Shown piece after piece: positions 17,951 through 27,697 of a DNA stretch of 64,000 bases. A model generated the notes under the pieces. That model was not told the origin of the DNA and searched no databases. It worked only from the letters and a program-made list of their open reading frames with translations. Where the stretch lies: contig QZLF01000001.1 of assembly GCA_016771945.1 (NCBI GenBank), positions 1,383,447-1,447,446 on the forward strand, read 5' to 3'. The DNA is from Candidatus Leucobacter sulfamidivorax. GTDB lineage: Bacteria; Actinomycetota; Actinomycetes; Actinomycetales; Microbacteriaceae. Numbering within the stretch: position 1 is the first letter of the stretch; every line of letters starts with the position of its first letter. The translations under genes and the position numbers were made by a program.

Positions 17951-19487
17951 TCAGGCGAAGGCCCGGTCGAACGCCGTGACGGGAGCCGGCAGCACGGTCG
18001 AGCCGGTCAGATGCGCGTCGACCGCGGCGGCGACCGCGCGGCCCTCGGCGATCGCCCACACGATGAGCGACTGCCCGCGCCCCGCGTCGCCGGCCACGAA
18101 CACGCCGGGCAGCTCGGTCGCGTAGTCGCGCTCGCGGGCGAACGCGCCGCGCGAGCCGAGCGGCAGCGAGAAGCCGGCCTCGTGCAGCGGCTCGGGCCCG
18201 GTGAAGCCCATCGCGATGAGCACCAGGTCCGCCGGCAGGTCCCGCTCCGTGCCGGGCGTCGGCACGCGCCCGTGCTCGGTGTACGCGGTCTCCGCCACGC
18301 GCAGACCGGTCACCCGGCCGGAGCCGTCGCCCACGAACTCCACGGTGGAGGCGAGGTAGCTGCGCTCGCCGCCCTCCTCGTGCGAGCTCGACACCTCGAA
18401 CAGCGTCGGGTGCACCGGCCAGGGCTGGGTGTCGGAGCGCTCGGCCGGCGGCTTGCGGCCGATCGCGAGGTTCGTCACGGAGGCGGCGCCCTGGCGGTGG
18501 GCGGTGCCGATGCAGTCGGCGCCCGTGTCGCCGCCGCCGATCACGATCACGTGCTTGCCGCTCGCGTCGATCGGGGTCGCTTCCAGCGCCCCGGTGCCCA
18601 CGCGGTTCTGCGCGGTGAGGTACTCCATGGCGTAGTGGACGCCGTCGAGATCGCGGCCGGGCAGGTCGAGCGGCCGGGGCACGGTGGCACCGGTCGCGAC
18701 GATCACCGCGTCGTAGCGGCGGCGCAGCTCGCTCCAGCTCATGTCGCGGCCGACCTCGACGCCGGTGCGGAAGCGGGTGCCCTCCTGCTTCATCTGCTCG
18801 ATGCGGCGCTCCACGAGCGCCTTCTCGAGCTTGAAGTCGGGGATGCCCAGGGTGAGCAGGCCCCCCGCCACCTCGTCGCGCTCGTACACGGCCACCGTGT
18901 GCCCGGCCCGGGTCAGCTGCTGCGCCGCGGCGAGCCCCGCGGGCCCGGACCCCACGACCGCGACGGTCTTGCCCGTGAGCCGCTCGGGCGGCACCGGCAC
19001 GACCCAGCCGTTCGCGAAGCCCTGGTCGATGATCGAGTTCTCGATCTGCTTGATCGTGACCGCGGGCTGGTTGATGCCGAGCACGCAGGCCGACTCGCAG
19101 GGCGCGGGGCAGGCGCGGCCCGTGAACTCGGGGAAGTTGTTCGTCGCGTGCAGGCGGTCGAGCGCCTCGCGCTCCCGGCCGCGCTGCACGAGGTCGTTCC
19201 ACTCGGGGATGAGGTTGCCGAGCGGGCAGCCCTGGTGGCAGAAGGCCACGCCGCAGTCCATGCAGCGCGTGGCCTGGCGCGATGACTTCCGACTCGTGGG
19301 CCAGCAGCATTTCCAGCGCTGGCAGTCCGGCGGGAGTGTGGCGCAAAGGCTCGCATTCGAGAACCGCGACCATGGTCGGGTCGGCGATGTCCACCACTTC
19401 CCGCCAGTCCATGAGCCGCAGCGCCACGGGACGCTTCGGAGCGAGCTCGCGCTCGCGGATCTTCAGGAATCCGCGCGGATCAGCCAC
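17951..19487 (-). pseudogene. gltD: Glutamate synthase small subunit, frame disrupted by an insert
   Basis: The small subunit takes NADPH electrons to the large subunit through FAD and iron-sulfur clusters. The N-terminus is correct ([14 protein letters not shown] from the ATG at 19487, overlapping gltB by eight bases). The rest from 19261 on is also correct: [14 protein letters not shown] cluster ligands, [12 protein letters not shown] for FAD and [11 protein letters not shown] for NADPH. Between them, 19280-19367 carries about 88 bases that do not belong to GltD and shift the frame. An internal start at 19261 would give 436 residues lacking part of the cluster domain, so activity is doubtful unless the insert is an assembly error. 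Confidence 0.85.
19280..19367 (-). other. Foreign-looking insert in gltD resembling a PriB fragment
   Basis: Read in the upstream gltD frame, this piece encodes [18 protein letters not shown] followed by [11 protein letters not shown]. That matches my memory of the conserved LRYTPAGIPVL...L.HES core of primosomal protein N (PriB) from beta-proteobacteria, a protein that actinobacteria lack. Codons such as GTT, GAA, TTG, CTT and ACT are unlike the neighbouring gltD codons. Removing 88 bases joins the two halves of gltD in frame. Boundaries are uncertain by a few bases because GCCAGGCCACGCG fits either reading. Confidence 0.65.
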
Positions 19488-22400
19488 GGGTCGCCTCCAG
19501 GATCTGCGACCATGCGCGGTCGCCGTCGGGGTCCCTGCCCTCCTCGCGGGCGAGCTCGCGGATCTCGAGCACGCGCGCGTAGTCGCGCGGGATCAGTCGG
19601 GTGAATCGGGACCAGACGGACGCGGGGTCCTCGTCGAGCCGGGCCATGAGCGAGGCCGCGAGCTCGGAGCCGGTCTGCTCCCGGTGCCGCTTCAGCAGGG
19701 CGAGCACGCGCTCGCGCAGCGCGCTCGCCGGCTCCGTCGGCGCGTCGAGCGGCTCCAGCAGCAGCGACCCGCTGCCGAGCTCGGCCGAGTTGACGTCGGC
19801 GGGGTCGAGGTCGAGCAGGACGGCCTCGCCGCCCGACATGCCGGCGCCGATGTTGCGGCCGGTGGGGCCGAGGATCAGCGCGAAGCCGCCGGTGAAGTAC
19901 TCGAGCGCGTGGTCGCCGGTGCCCTCGACGACGGCCGTGGCGCCCGAGCCGCGCACGAGGAAGCGCTCGCCCACGACGCCCGCGATCCACAGCGCGCCGC
20001 CGGTGGCGCCGTAGCCGATGACGTTGCCCGCGATGACGTTGCCCGCGGCGGGGTGGCCGGCCTCCGGATGCGGGCGCACGGTGATCTCGCCGCCGGAGAG
20101 CCCCTTGCCGACGTAGTCGTTCGCGTCGCCGATGAGGCGCAGCGTGACGCCCGCGGGCAGGAACGCCCCGAGCGACTGCCCGGCCGAGCCGGTCAGCGTG
20201 ACGTCGATCGTCTTGGGGGCGAGCCCCGCCGCGCCGAAGCGCTTGGTCACCTCGTGGCCCAGCATGGTGCCGACCGCCCGGTCGACGTTGCGGATCGGCA
20301 CGTCGATCACCACCGGCTCGCGCCGCTCGAGCGCGTCGGCCGACGCCTCGATCAGCGCGTGGTCGAAGTGATCCGCCAGCTCGTGGTCCTGCTCCCGGCC
20401 GTGACGGCGCGGCTCGCCCTCCGCGAAGGCGGGGCCGCGCAGGACCGGCGTCAGGTCGAGGCCCTCGGCCTTCCAGTGCCGCATCGCCTCGTCGACGTCG
20501 AGCGCCGCGGTGTCGCCGACGGCCTCCTCGAGCGAGCGGTAGCCGAGCGAGGCGAGGATCTCGCGCACCTCCTCGGCGATGAAGCGGAAGAAGTTGACGA
20601 CGTGCTCGGCCTGCCCGGTGAAGCGGGAGCGCAGCTCGGGATTCTGCGTCGCGACGCCCACCGGACAGGTGTCGAGATGGCACACGCGCATCATGATGCA
20701 GCCCGAGACGACGAGCGCGGAGGTGGCGAAGCCGTACTCCTCGGCACCCAGCAGCGTGGCGATCACCACGTCCCGGCCGGTCTTCAGCTGGCCGTCGACC
20801 TGCAGGATCACCCGGTCGCGCAGCCCGTTGAGCATGAGGGTCTGCTGCGCCTCGGCGAGGCCGAGCTCCCAGGGGGCGCCCGCGTGCTTGAGCGAGTTCA
20901 TGGGGCTCGCGCCGGTGCCGCCGTCGTGGCCCGAGACCAGCACGACGTCGCTCAGCGCCTTGGCGACGCCCGCGGCGACGGGGCCGATGCCCGACTGCGA
21001 GACGAGCTTCGTCGAGATGCGGGCGCTCGGGTTCGCGCGCTTCAGGTCGAAGATCAGCTGCTTCAGATCCTCGATCGAGTAGATGTCGTGGTGCGGCGGC
21101 GGCGAGATGAGGCCCACGCCGGGGGTCGCGTGCCGGGTGCGCGCGATCCACGGGTACATCTTCTGCGGCGGCAGCTGCCCGCCCTCGCCGGGCTTGGCGC
21201 CCTGCGCGAGCTTGATCTGGATCTCGTCGGCGTTCGTCAGGTACATCGAGGTGACGCCGAAGCGCCCCGAGGCCACCTGCTTGATCGCGCTGCGCCGCTC
21301 GGGGTCGGTGAGGCGCTCCTCGTTCTCGCCGCCCTCGCCGGTGTTCGACTTGCCGCCGATGCGGTTCATGGCGATGGCGAGAGTCTGGTGGGCCTCGGGC
21401 GAGATCGAGCCGTAGCTCATGGCGCCCGTCGCGAAGCGGGGCATGATGGCCTCGATCGGCTCGACCTCCTCGAGCGGCACCGGGGGCCGCTGCGGGGCGA
21501 AGCGGAACAGCCCGCGCAGGGTCATGAGGCGCTCCTGCTGCTCGTTGACCCGGGCCGTGTACTGGGCGAAGATGTCCCGGCGCGCGGTGCGGGTGGCGTG
21601 CTGGAGCTTGTAGATCGTCTCGGGGTCGAAGAGGTGAGGCTCCTCGCCCCGGCGCCAGCGGTACTCGCCGCCGGTCTCGAGGCGGCGCCCCGCGAGGGCC
21701 GCGGGGTCGTCGGGGTAGGCGCGGCGGTGGCGCGCGGCGACCTCCGCGGCAAGCACTTCGAGGCCGACTCCCCCGAGCTTCGAGGCGGTGCCGGTGAAGT
21801 AGCGGTCCACGACCTCCTGGGAGAGGCCGATGGCCTCGAAGGTCTGCGCGCCGCAGTACGAGGCGACGGTCGAGATGCCCATCTTGCTCATGACCTTGAG
21901 CAGCCCCTTGCCGAGCGCCTTGATGAGGTGGCGCACGGCCTCGTCGGCCGTGACCCCCTCGAGCTCGCCCGAGCGCACGAGGCCCTCGACGGTCTCCATC
22001 GCCAGGTACGGGTTGACCGCGGCCGCGCCGTAGCCGATGAGAGCGGCGACGTGGTGCACCTCGCGCACGTCGCCGGCCTCGGCGATGAGCGCGACGCGCA
22101 TGCGGGTCCCCTCGCGGATCAGGTGGTGGTGCACGGCCGAGACCGCGAGCAGGGAGGGCACCGGGGCCAGATCCTTGTCCGAGTCGCGATCGGAGAGGAT
22201 CAGGAACTCGGCGCCCGCGGCCACCGCGGCGCTCGCCTCGCGGCACATCGCGTCGAGCCGGTCGGCGAGGCCCTTCGCGTGGTAGTCCACCGGGTAGAGT
22301 CCGCGGATCGTGACCGTGCGCTCGAGCTCGGGATCGTCCGCGAAGTGCTGGATCCGCGCGAGGTCGTCATTGTCGATGACCGGGAAGTCCAGGATCACCT

Positions 22401-24138
22401 GGCGGGCGTGCTCGGCCGACTGCGTCAGCAGGTTCGCCTGCGGGCCGATCGAGGTCAGCAGGCTCGTCACGAGCTCCTCGCGCAGGGCGTCGAGCGGCGG
22501 GTTCGTCACCTGCGCGAACTGCTGCACGAAGTAGTCGAAGAGGAGCCGCGGCCGGCTCGAGAGCACGGCGATCGGGGTGTCGGTGCCCATGGCCGCGAGC
22601 GGCTCGGCGCCTTCGCGGGCCATCGGGCCGATGAGCACGCGCAGTTCCTCCTCCGTGTAGCCGAAGGTGCGCTGGCGGCGCACGATCGACGCCGGCGGGT
22701 GCACGAGGTGCTCGCGCTCCGGCAGGTCGGAGAGGCGGATCCGCCCCTCCTCGAGCCACTCGCCCCACGGAGCCGCGTGCGCGAGCTCGCGCTTGACCTC
22801 CTCGTCCTCGCGGATCGCGCCGCTGGCGAGATCGACCGCGATGAGGCGGCCCGGCTGCAACCGGCCGCGGCGCACGACCCGCTCGGGGGCGAACTCGAGC
22901 ACGCCAGTCTCGCTCGCGATCACGAGCAGGCCGTCTGCGGTGACCTGGTAGCGCCCCGGCCGCAGTCCGTTGCGGTCGAGCAGGGCGACGAGCTGGTCGC
23001 CGTCGCTCGCGATCATCGCCGCCGGGCCGTCCCAGGGCTCCATGACCAGGGAGTGATACTCGAGGAAGTCGCGCAGCTCGGGTTCGAGGCCGGTCTCGCT
23101 CTCCCACGCCTCGGGCACCATCATCGCGAGGGCGTGCGGCAGGCTGCGGCCCGACACGACGAGCAGCTCGAGCACCTCGTCGAAACTCGCCGAGTCGCTG
23201 CCGCCCGGGGTGCAGATCGGCAGCAGGTGCCGCATATCACCGATGGCCTCGCTCGCGAGCTGGCCCTCGCGGGCCCGCATCCAGTTGCGGTTGCCGCGCA
23301 CCGTGTTGATCTCACCGTTGTGCGCGACCATGCGCAGCGGCTGCGCCAGGTGCCACGAGGGGAAGGTGTTGGTGCTGTAGCGGGAGTGGACGATCGCGAA
23401 GCGCGCCTCGAGGCGCGGATCCGACAGCTCCGGGTAGAAGGCCGGCAGCTGCAGCGTCGTGACCATGCCCTTGACGACCATCGTGCGCGAGCTCAGCGAG
23501 GGCAGGTAGACCCCGGTCTCGCGCTCGATGCGCTTGCGGGTGCGGAAGGCCCGCACCTCGAGCCACCGCGAGTGATCGGTCTGCGAGGCGGGGGCCCCGT
23601 GCCCCTCGTGGATCTTGGGCGAGGTCCCCGCGGCGCGGCCCTTGGCCGCGAGGAAGACCTGCTCGATCGTCGGGGCCGCGGCGCGTGCGGCGTCGCCCAG
23701 CACCTCGGGTCGCACCTCGACCTCGCGCCAGGCGAGCACCTCGAGCCCCTCCTCGGCGGCGATCGCGCCGATGCGGTACTTCACCGCCCGGCGCTCGGCC
23801 GAGCCGGTCGGCAAAAAGCAGAGGCCGGTCGCGTAGCGGCCGGCCTCCGGGAGTTGCAGTTCAGGGGTGCGCTCCAGCAGCACCTCCCGGAGGAAGCGGT
23901 CGGGCAGCTCGAGCAGGATGCCCGCGCCGTCGCCGGTGCCCGCGTCGGAGCCCACGGCGCCGCGGTGCTCCAGGTTCTCGAGAGCCTCGAGCGCGAGCTC
24001 CACGATCTCGTGACTGGCCCGACCCGTGAGCGAGACCACCGCAGCGAGACCGCAGGCGTCCTTCTCGTCCGCCGGGTCGTAGAGACCGGCGGCGACGGGA
24101 GCCTGGGTTCGCTGGGGATTCGGGGTCGGGTGCGTCAT
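19480..24138 (-). CDS. gltB: Glutamate synthase large subunit
   Basis: A 1552-residue enzyme that makes two glutamates from glutamine and 2-oxoglutarate. The glutaminase domain begins at Cys 29 (in DEKDACG) after a propeptide longer than usual. The FMN/synthase domain carries [10 protein letters not shown] and the 3Fe-4S cluster motif [15 protein letters not shown], and the C-terminal GXGXG beta-helix is present. No frame break is seen. It forms an operon with gltD. Direct repeats upstream suggest nitrogen control. Confidence 0.97.
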   Translation of the reverse strand: MTHPTPNPQRTQAPVAAGLYDPADEKDACGLAAVVSLTGRASHEIVELALEALENLEHRGAVGSDAGTGDGAGILLELPDRFLREVLLERTPELQLPEAGRYATGLCFLPTGSAERRAVKYRIGAIAAEEGLEVLAWREVEVRPEVLGDAARAAAPTIEQVFLAAKGRAAGTSPKIHEGHGAPASQTDHSRWLEVRAFRTRKRIERETGVYLPSLSSRTMVVKGMVTTLQLPAFYPELSDPRLEARFAIVHSRYSTNTFPSWHLAQPLRMVAHNGEINTVRGNRNWMRAREGQLASEAIGDMRHLLPICTPGGSDSASFDEVLELLVVSGRSLPHALAMMVPEAWESETGLEPELRDFLEYHSLVMEPWDGPAAMIASDGDQLVALLDRNGLRPGRYQVTADGLLVIASETGVLEFAPERVVRRGRLQPGRLIAVDLASGAIREDEEVKRELAHAAPWGEWLEEGRIRLSDLPEREHLVHPPASIVRRQRTFGYTEEELRVLIGPMAREGAEPLAAMGTDTPIAVLSSRPRLLFDYFVQQFAQVTNPPLDALREELVTSLLTSIGPQANLLTQSAEHARQVILDFPVIDNDDLARIQHFADDPELERTVTIRGLYPVDYHAKGLADRLDAMCREASAAVAAGAEFLILSDRDSDKDLAPVPSLLAVSAVHHHLIREGTRMRVALIAEAGDVREVHHVAALIGYGAAAVNPYLAMETVEGLVRSGELEGVTADEAVRHLIKALGKGLLKVMSKMGISTVASYCGAQTFEAIGLSQEVVDRYFTGTASKLGGVGLEVLAAEVAARHRRAYPDDPAALAGRRLETGGEYRWRRGEEPHLFDPETIYKLQHATRTARRDIFAQYTARVNEQQERLMTLRGLFRFAPQRPPVPLEEVEPIEAIMPRFATGAMSYGSISPEAHQTLAIAMNRIGGKSNTGEGGENEERLTDPERRSAIKQVASGRFGVTSMYLTNADEIQIKLAQGAKPGEGGQLPPQKMYPWIARTRHATPGVGLISPPPHHDIYSIEDLKQLIFDLKRANPSARISTKLVSQSGIGPVAAGVAKALSDVVLVSGHDGGTGASPMNSLKHAGAPWELGLAEAQQTLMLNGLRDRVILQVDGQLKTGRDVVIATLLGAEEYGFATSALVVSGCIMMRVCHLDTCPVGVATQNPELRSRFTGQAEHVVNFFRFIAEEVREILASLGYRSLEEAVGDTAALDVDEAMRHWKAEGLDLTPVLRGPAFAEGEPRRHGREQDHELADHFDHALIEASADALERREPVVIDVPIRNVDRAVGTMLGHEVTKRFGAAGLAPKTIDVTLTGSAGQSLGAFLPAGVTLRLIGDANDYVGKGLSGGEITVRPHPEAGHPAAGNVIAGNVIGYGATGGALWIAGVVGERFLVRGSGATAVVEGTGDHALEYFTGGFALILGPTGRNIGAGMSGGEAVLLDLDPADVNSAELGSGSLLLEPLDAPTEPASALRERVLALLKRHREQTGSELAASLMARLDEDPASVWSRFTRLIPRDYARVLEIRELAREEGRDPDGDRAWSQILEATRG

Positions 24139-24199
24139 CGACGTCCTCTCGGTCAGGCGGGACGTCTACGGCCCTGCGCGCGGGAATCGGGATTTGAGC

Positions 24200-24236
24200 G
24201 TAACACCGCGACCCCTGCTCGAAACAAATTCGAAAC
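24200..24236 (-). promoter_or_regulatory. Repeated GAAAC boxes upstream of gltB
   Basis: GTAAC (24200-24204), GAAAC (24221-24225) and GAAAC (24232-24236) lie 60-100 bases before the gltB start; the two GAAAC boxes are 11 bases apart. GlnR, the actinobacterial nitrogen regulator, binds GTnAC and GAAAC half-sites separated by about six bases, and this block resembles that. The two boxes also sit in the only A-rich stretch of the gap, so core promoter function is an alternative. Confidence 0.35.
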
Positions 24237-24295
24237 AAAGATTTTCCGGCGTCGAAATCTGCCGGTTCGCGGGCGCCCGGCCGCCTCGCGCCCGG

Positions 24296-25057
24296 CTACC
24301 CGGCGAAGCTCGACGTGTCGCCGACCAGGCGGGTGTGATCGGCCGGAATCGGCTCGACCGCGGCGAGGGCGACCTCGGCCGCGAACTCGCCCACGTTGTA
24401 GAGGCGCCCGGCCTGCTCGCGACGTGCCTCGATGGCGCCCGGATTCATGCGGTTGAGCAGGGTCGCCGTGACGGTGCCCTCGATCATGTCGCCGGAGACG
24501 ACGACGAAGTCGAGGCCGCGCTCCGCGAGCTCCGGGATCCGCTCGCGCAGCGCGTCCTCCCCCGCCCGCTTCGACAGCGCGACGGGCTCGTACTCGGGCA
24601 TGGTGGGCGTGGTCCGGATGAAGTGCGCCTGGTGGCTCGTCACGAAGACGACCCGTGACCCCTCGCCCATCAGCGGGAGCGCCGCCTCGAGCACGTTCAG
24701 CTGGGCGTCGCGGTTGAGCTTCAGCGCGTAGTCCTCGCCCATGCCGCTCTCCATGCCCCCCGAGGCGTTGAGCACCAGGATGTCGAGACCCCCGAGCTCG
24801 GCGCGGACGGCCGCCATCATCTCCGCGAGCGAGGCGGGGTCGGTCAGATCCGCCCCCTGCACCAGCACGCGCACCCCGAGCTCGCGCAGCTCGCCCGCGA
24901 GCTTCTCGGCGCGGGGGGCCTTGGCGCGGTAGTTCACCACGACGTCGGCACCCGCCTCGGCGAAGTAGCGCACGGTGTCGGCGCCGATGCCGCGCGAGGA
25001 TCCGGTGACGAGTGCGCGGCGGCCGGCGAGGCTGCCCGGGGCGAGCGGTTGGGACAC
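24296..25057 (-). CDS. SDR-family oxidoreductase
   Basis: A 253-residue Rossmann protein with the cofactor motif TGSSRGIGAD near the N-terminus and an NASGG motif in place of NNAG. The classical catalytic YxxxK is not seen; the equivalent region reads YEPVALSKRA with a longer Tyr-Lys spacing. The GTG at 25057 follows AAGGAG, so an earlier in-frame start at 25099 is less likely. It diverges from the AraC regulator. The substrate is unknown. Confidence 0.78.
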   Translation of the reverse strand: MSQPLAPGSLAGRRALVTGSSRGIGADTVRYFAEAGADVVVNYRAKAPRAEKLAGELRELGVRVLVQGADLTDPASLAEMMAAVRAELGGLDILVLNASGGMESGMGEDYALKLNRDAQLNVLEAALPLMGEGSRVVFVTSHQAHFIRTTPTMPEYEPVALSKRAGEDALRERIPELAERGLDFVVVSGDMIEGTVTATLLNRMNPGAIEARREQAGRLYNVGEFAAEVALAAVEPIPADHTRLVGDTSSFAG

Positions 25058-25197
25058 GGTGGCTCCTTGGGGACGGGGCGGACGGATCGTCACCGACAAG
25101 CGTATCCGAGAGGCCCGCCGCGACGCCGCAGTCGTGGCCGTCGCACTCGCGGGGACGGAGGGTTATGCTGGCCTTCACCACGAGGAGGAGGCACGCG

Positions 25198-26130
25198 ATG
25201 GCGGGTGCGACGCGGACGAGCGTCGGCGAGCTGCGCACGCGCGACAGCGCGAGCTTCGAGCAGGCCATATCGACGAAGATCGCGCCGATCCGCTTCGTCT
25301 CCTCCACCGTCGGCTTCTTCGGGAGGTTCCGCTGGGCGCAGCGCCACGGCCTGCACATCGGCCGGGCGACGAACGGCGAGGTGCGCGCGAACAGCCTCGG
25401 CGAGTCCGCGCACGAGACCCCGCGCTTCGTCTTCTGCGTGCAGGTGTCCGGTCGCGGCACGGTGGAGCAGGACGGCAGGCGCGCGGAGGTGGGCGCCGGC
25501 CAGGTCACCCTGTACCGGTCCAACGCCCCCTACGAGCTCGTCTTCCCCGCCCCGGGCGAGCGCGTCGGCGTGGCGATCCCCGCCGCCGCGCTCGGCGTCG
25601 CGCCCCGGAGCCTCGAGCGCCTGACCGGCACGCGGCTCGACATCTCCGACCCGCTGCTCGCCGCGGTGGTCCAGTCGATCATCACGTACGAGAACACCCT
25701 GCACGCCGTGCCCGAGGCGCAGCGCCGTCACGTCTTCGACCTCATCGTCGGCGGGCTGCGCGCCTCCCTCGGCGCGCTCGAGGAGAGGGGGCGGCCCGAT
25801 CCCCGGGACGAGCTGTTCCGCCGCGCCGCCGAGCTCGTCGAGGAGCGGCTGGACGACCCTTCGCTCGGCCCGCGGACCGTCGCCGAGGCGCTCTTCGTGT
25901 CCACCCGCAGCCTGCAGCAGGCATTCGCCGCCTCCGGCTGCGGCGTCGCGCAGTTCATCCGCGAGCGGCGGCTCGAGCGGGCCGCGGGCGACCTCGCCGA
26001 CCCGGCCCTCTCGCACGTCCCGATCGGCGACATCGCGCAGCGCTGGTGCTTCGGCTCGCCCTCGCACTTCGCCGAGCTCGTCCGGGCCCGCTTCGGGGTC
26101 TCTCCGCGGGATCTCCGCACGGCCGGCTGA
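25198..26130 (+). CDS. AraC-family regulator with AraC-binding-like domain
   Basis: A 310-residue activator-type protein. Residues about 50-190 match the AraC-binding-like sensor domain (PF14525 type) and the last 100 residues hold two helix-turn-helix units (TVAEALFVSTRSLQQAF and PIGDIAQRWCFGSPSHFAELVRA, which is read here as two pieces: PIGDIAQRW and SPSHFAELV). The ATG at 25198 has GAGGAGG before it. It lies directly upstream of the monooxygenase operon, whose promoter region carries a direct repeat with AraC-type spacing. Confidence 0.88.
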   Translation: MAGATRTSVGELRTRDSASFEQAISTKIAPIRFVSSTVGFFGRFRWAQRHGLHIGRATNGEVRANSLGESAHETPRFVFCVQVSGRGTVEQDGRRAEVGAGQVTLYRSNAPYELVFPAPGERVGVAIPAAALGVAPRSLERLTGTRLDISDPLLAAVVQSIITYENTLHAVPEAQRRHVFDLIVGGLRASLGALEERGRPDPRDELFRRAAELVEERLDDPSLGPRTVAEALFVSTRSLQQAFAASGCGVAQFIRERRLERAAGDLADPALSHVPIGDIAQRWCFGSPSHFAELVRARFGVSPRDLRTAG

Positions 26131-26160
26131 TCGTCCCGCTCCTGCCCGCTGCGGCATTCG

Positions 26161-26223
26161 TGCGCATACGCGGCAGAGCGCTGCGCATTCGCGGCATCAC
26201 CGGGCCCGCTCCCTGCCTAGCCT
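26161..26223 (+). promoter_or_regulatory. Direct-repeat operator and promoter before the monooxygenase operon
   Basis: Two 15-base direct repeats, TGCGCATACGCGGCA (26161-26175) and TGCGCATTCGCGGCA (26182-26196), differ at one base and start 21 bases apart, two helical turns. A -10-like TAGCCT lies at 26218-26223 and the second repeat abuts the expected -35 position, which is itself poor. This is the layout of a class II AraC-type activated promoter. Confidence 0.65.
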
Positions 26224-26254
26224 GATCCGCACACCCCATGTGCGAGGAGGCACC

Positions 26255-27670
26255 ATGACACCGCAGAACGAACTCCCCACCACCTATCTCGTGGTCGGGG
26301 CGGGCCCCTTCGGCCTGCTCACCGCCCGCGGACTGCTGCACCAGGGCATCGACGTCGAGATCGTCGAACGGCACGACGACGTCGGCGGCATCTGGGACAT
26401 CGGGAATCCCGGCTCCCCGATGTACGACACCTGCCACTTCATCACGAGCAAGACGCTCGGGGGCTACGTCGACTTCCCGATGCCCGACGACTATCCGACC
26501 TATCCGAGCCAGCGCCAGGTGCTCGACTACGTGCGGGCCTTCGCGCGCGCCTACGGCCTCTACGAACGGACCCGCTTCGGCACCGAGGTCGTGCGGGCCG
26601 AGCCGGTGGGAGAGGGCGACGACGCCTACTGGCGGGTCGAGACGAGCGACGGCGAGGAGCGGCTGTACCGGGGCGTCTTCGCCGCCTGCGGGCAGCAGTG
26701 GTGGCCCTACGTGCCGGAGCTGCCGGGGGCCGACGAGTTCCTGGGCGAGATCTACCACTCCTCGCAGTACCACTCGCCGCAGCAGTTCGCGGGCAAGCGC
26801 GTGCTCGTCGTCGGCGCGGGCAACAGCGGCGTCGACATCGCGGTCGACGCCGCCGAGCACGGCGAGGCGTCCTTCATCTCGACGCGCCGGGACTACTACT
26901 GGTTCCCCAAGCAGGTCTACGGCGTGCCGACGCCCGATCTCATGACTGGCAAGGCCCCGTTCCCGCAGATGCCGCTGCTCGGACGCACCCCCGACCCGAT
27001 GGAGACCGTCGCGCTCGTGCTCGCCGCCATCGGCCCGATGTCGGCCTACGGCCTGCCCGAGCCGAGCGATCCCGTCGGCTCGACCCACCCCATCGTGAGC
27101 GACCTCGCGCTGCACTGCTTCACGCACGGCACCCTGCAGCACCGCCCGGGCATCGCGCGCATCACCGCCGATGCGGTCGAGTTCGTCGACGGCCGCAGCG
27201 AGCGGGTCGACGTGATCGTGCTCGCCACGGGCTACGACATGCGGTACCCATGGCTGCCCGACGGCGCCGTCGATTACGAGGAGGGCCACCCCGTGTTCCA
27301 TCTCGGCACCTTCGGCAGGGTGCGCGGCCTCTACGGCGTGGGCACGATCCACCCGAGCCGGGCCGACGCGTGGCAGATCTTCGACCAGCTCACGCATCTC
27401 GCGATCGCGGATGCGAAGGCGACGCTCACCGGAGAGAACGCGGAGAACCTCCGCGTGCTGCGCGAGGAGTACGAGATCGACCTCAAGGGCGGTTTCCCGT
27501 ACCTCGATGTGCGCCGCAACGTCAACCAGGCGGCCGACGCGCCGTTGCGACAGCTCTTCGACGACCTGCAGCACCGCTTCGGCATCGAGATGCCGACCGA
27601 GCTGAAGGGCGGCTTCTTCCCCGCGGGCACGGAAGCCGCCATGACGGCGACCGCGGCCGTGACGGCCTGA
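26255..27670 (+). CDS. Flavin-containing monooxygenase (class B)
   Basis: A 471-residue FAD/NADPH enzyme that inserts oxygen. It shows the FAD motif GAGPFG, an FxGxxxHxxxY fingerprint (FLGEIYHSSQY), the NADPH motif GAGNSG and an LATGYDMRYPW segment. The fingerprint is that of FMO-type enzymes; some of these also perform Baeyer-Villiger oxidations. The ATG follows GAGGAGG. It is first of three co-directional genes, 27 bases before the hydrolase, under the putative AraC operator. Confidence 0.88.
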   Translation: MTPQNELPTTYLVVGAGPFGLLTARGLLHQGIDVEIVERHDDVGGIWDIGNPGSPMYDTCHFITSKTLGGYVDFPMPDDYPTYPSQRQVLDYVRAFARAYGLYERTRFGTEVVRAEPVGEGDDAYWRVETSDGEERLYRGVFAACGQQWWPYVPELPGADEFLGEIYHSSQYHSPQQFAGKRVLVVGAGNSGVDIAVDAAEHGEASFISTRRDYYWFPKQVYGVPTPDLMTGKAPFPQMPLLGRTPDPMETVALVLAAIGPMSAYGLPEPSDPVGSTHPIVSDLALHCFTHGTLQHRPGIARITADAVEFVDGRSERVDVIVLATGYDMRYPWLPDGAVDYEEGHPVFHLGTFGRVRGLYGVGTIHPSRADAWQIFDQLTHLAIADAKATLTGENAENLRVLREEYEIDLKGGFPYLDVRRNVNQAADAPLRQLFDDLQHRFGIEMPTELKGGFFPAGTEAAMTATAAVTA

Positions 27671-27697
27671 GACCCCACCGAATCAGAAAGGACAGCC

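Noticed and set aside
19282-24456. A 1,724-codon open frame on the forward strand
   Set aside because: It lies opposite gltB/gltD, is rich in Arg, Ala, Gly, Asp and His as expected from the complement of GC-rich codons, and matches no family pattern.
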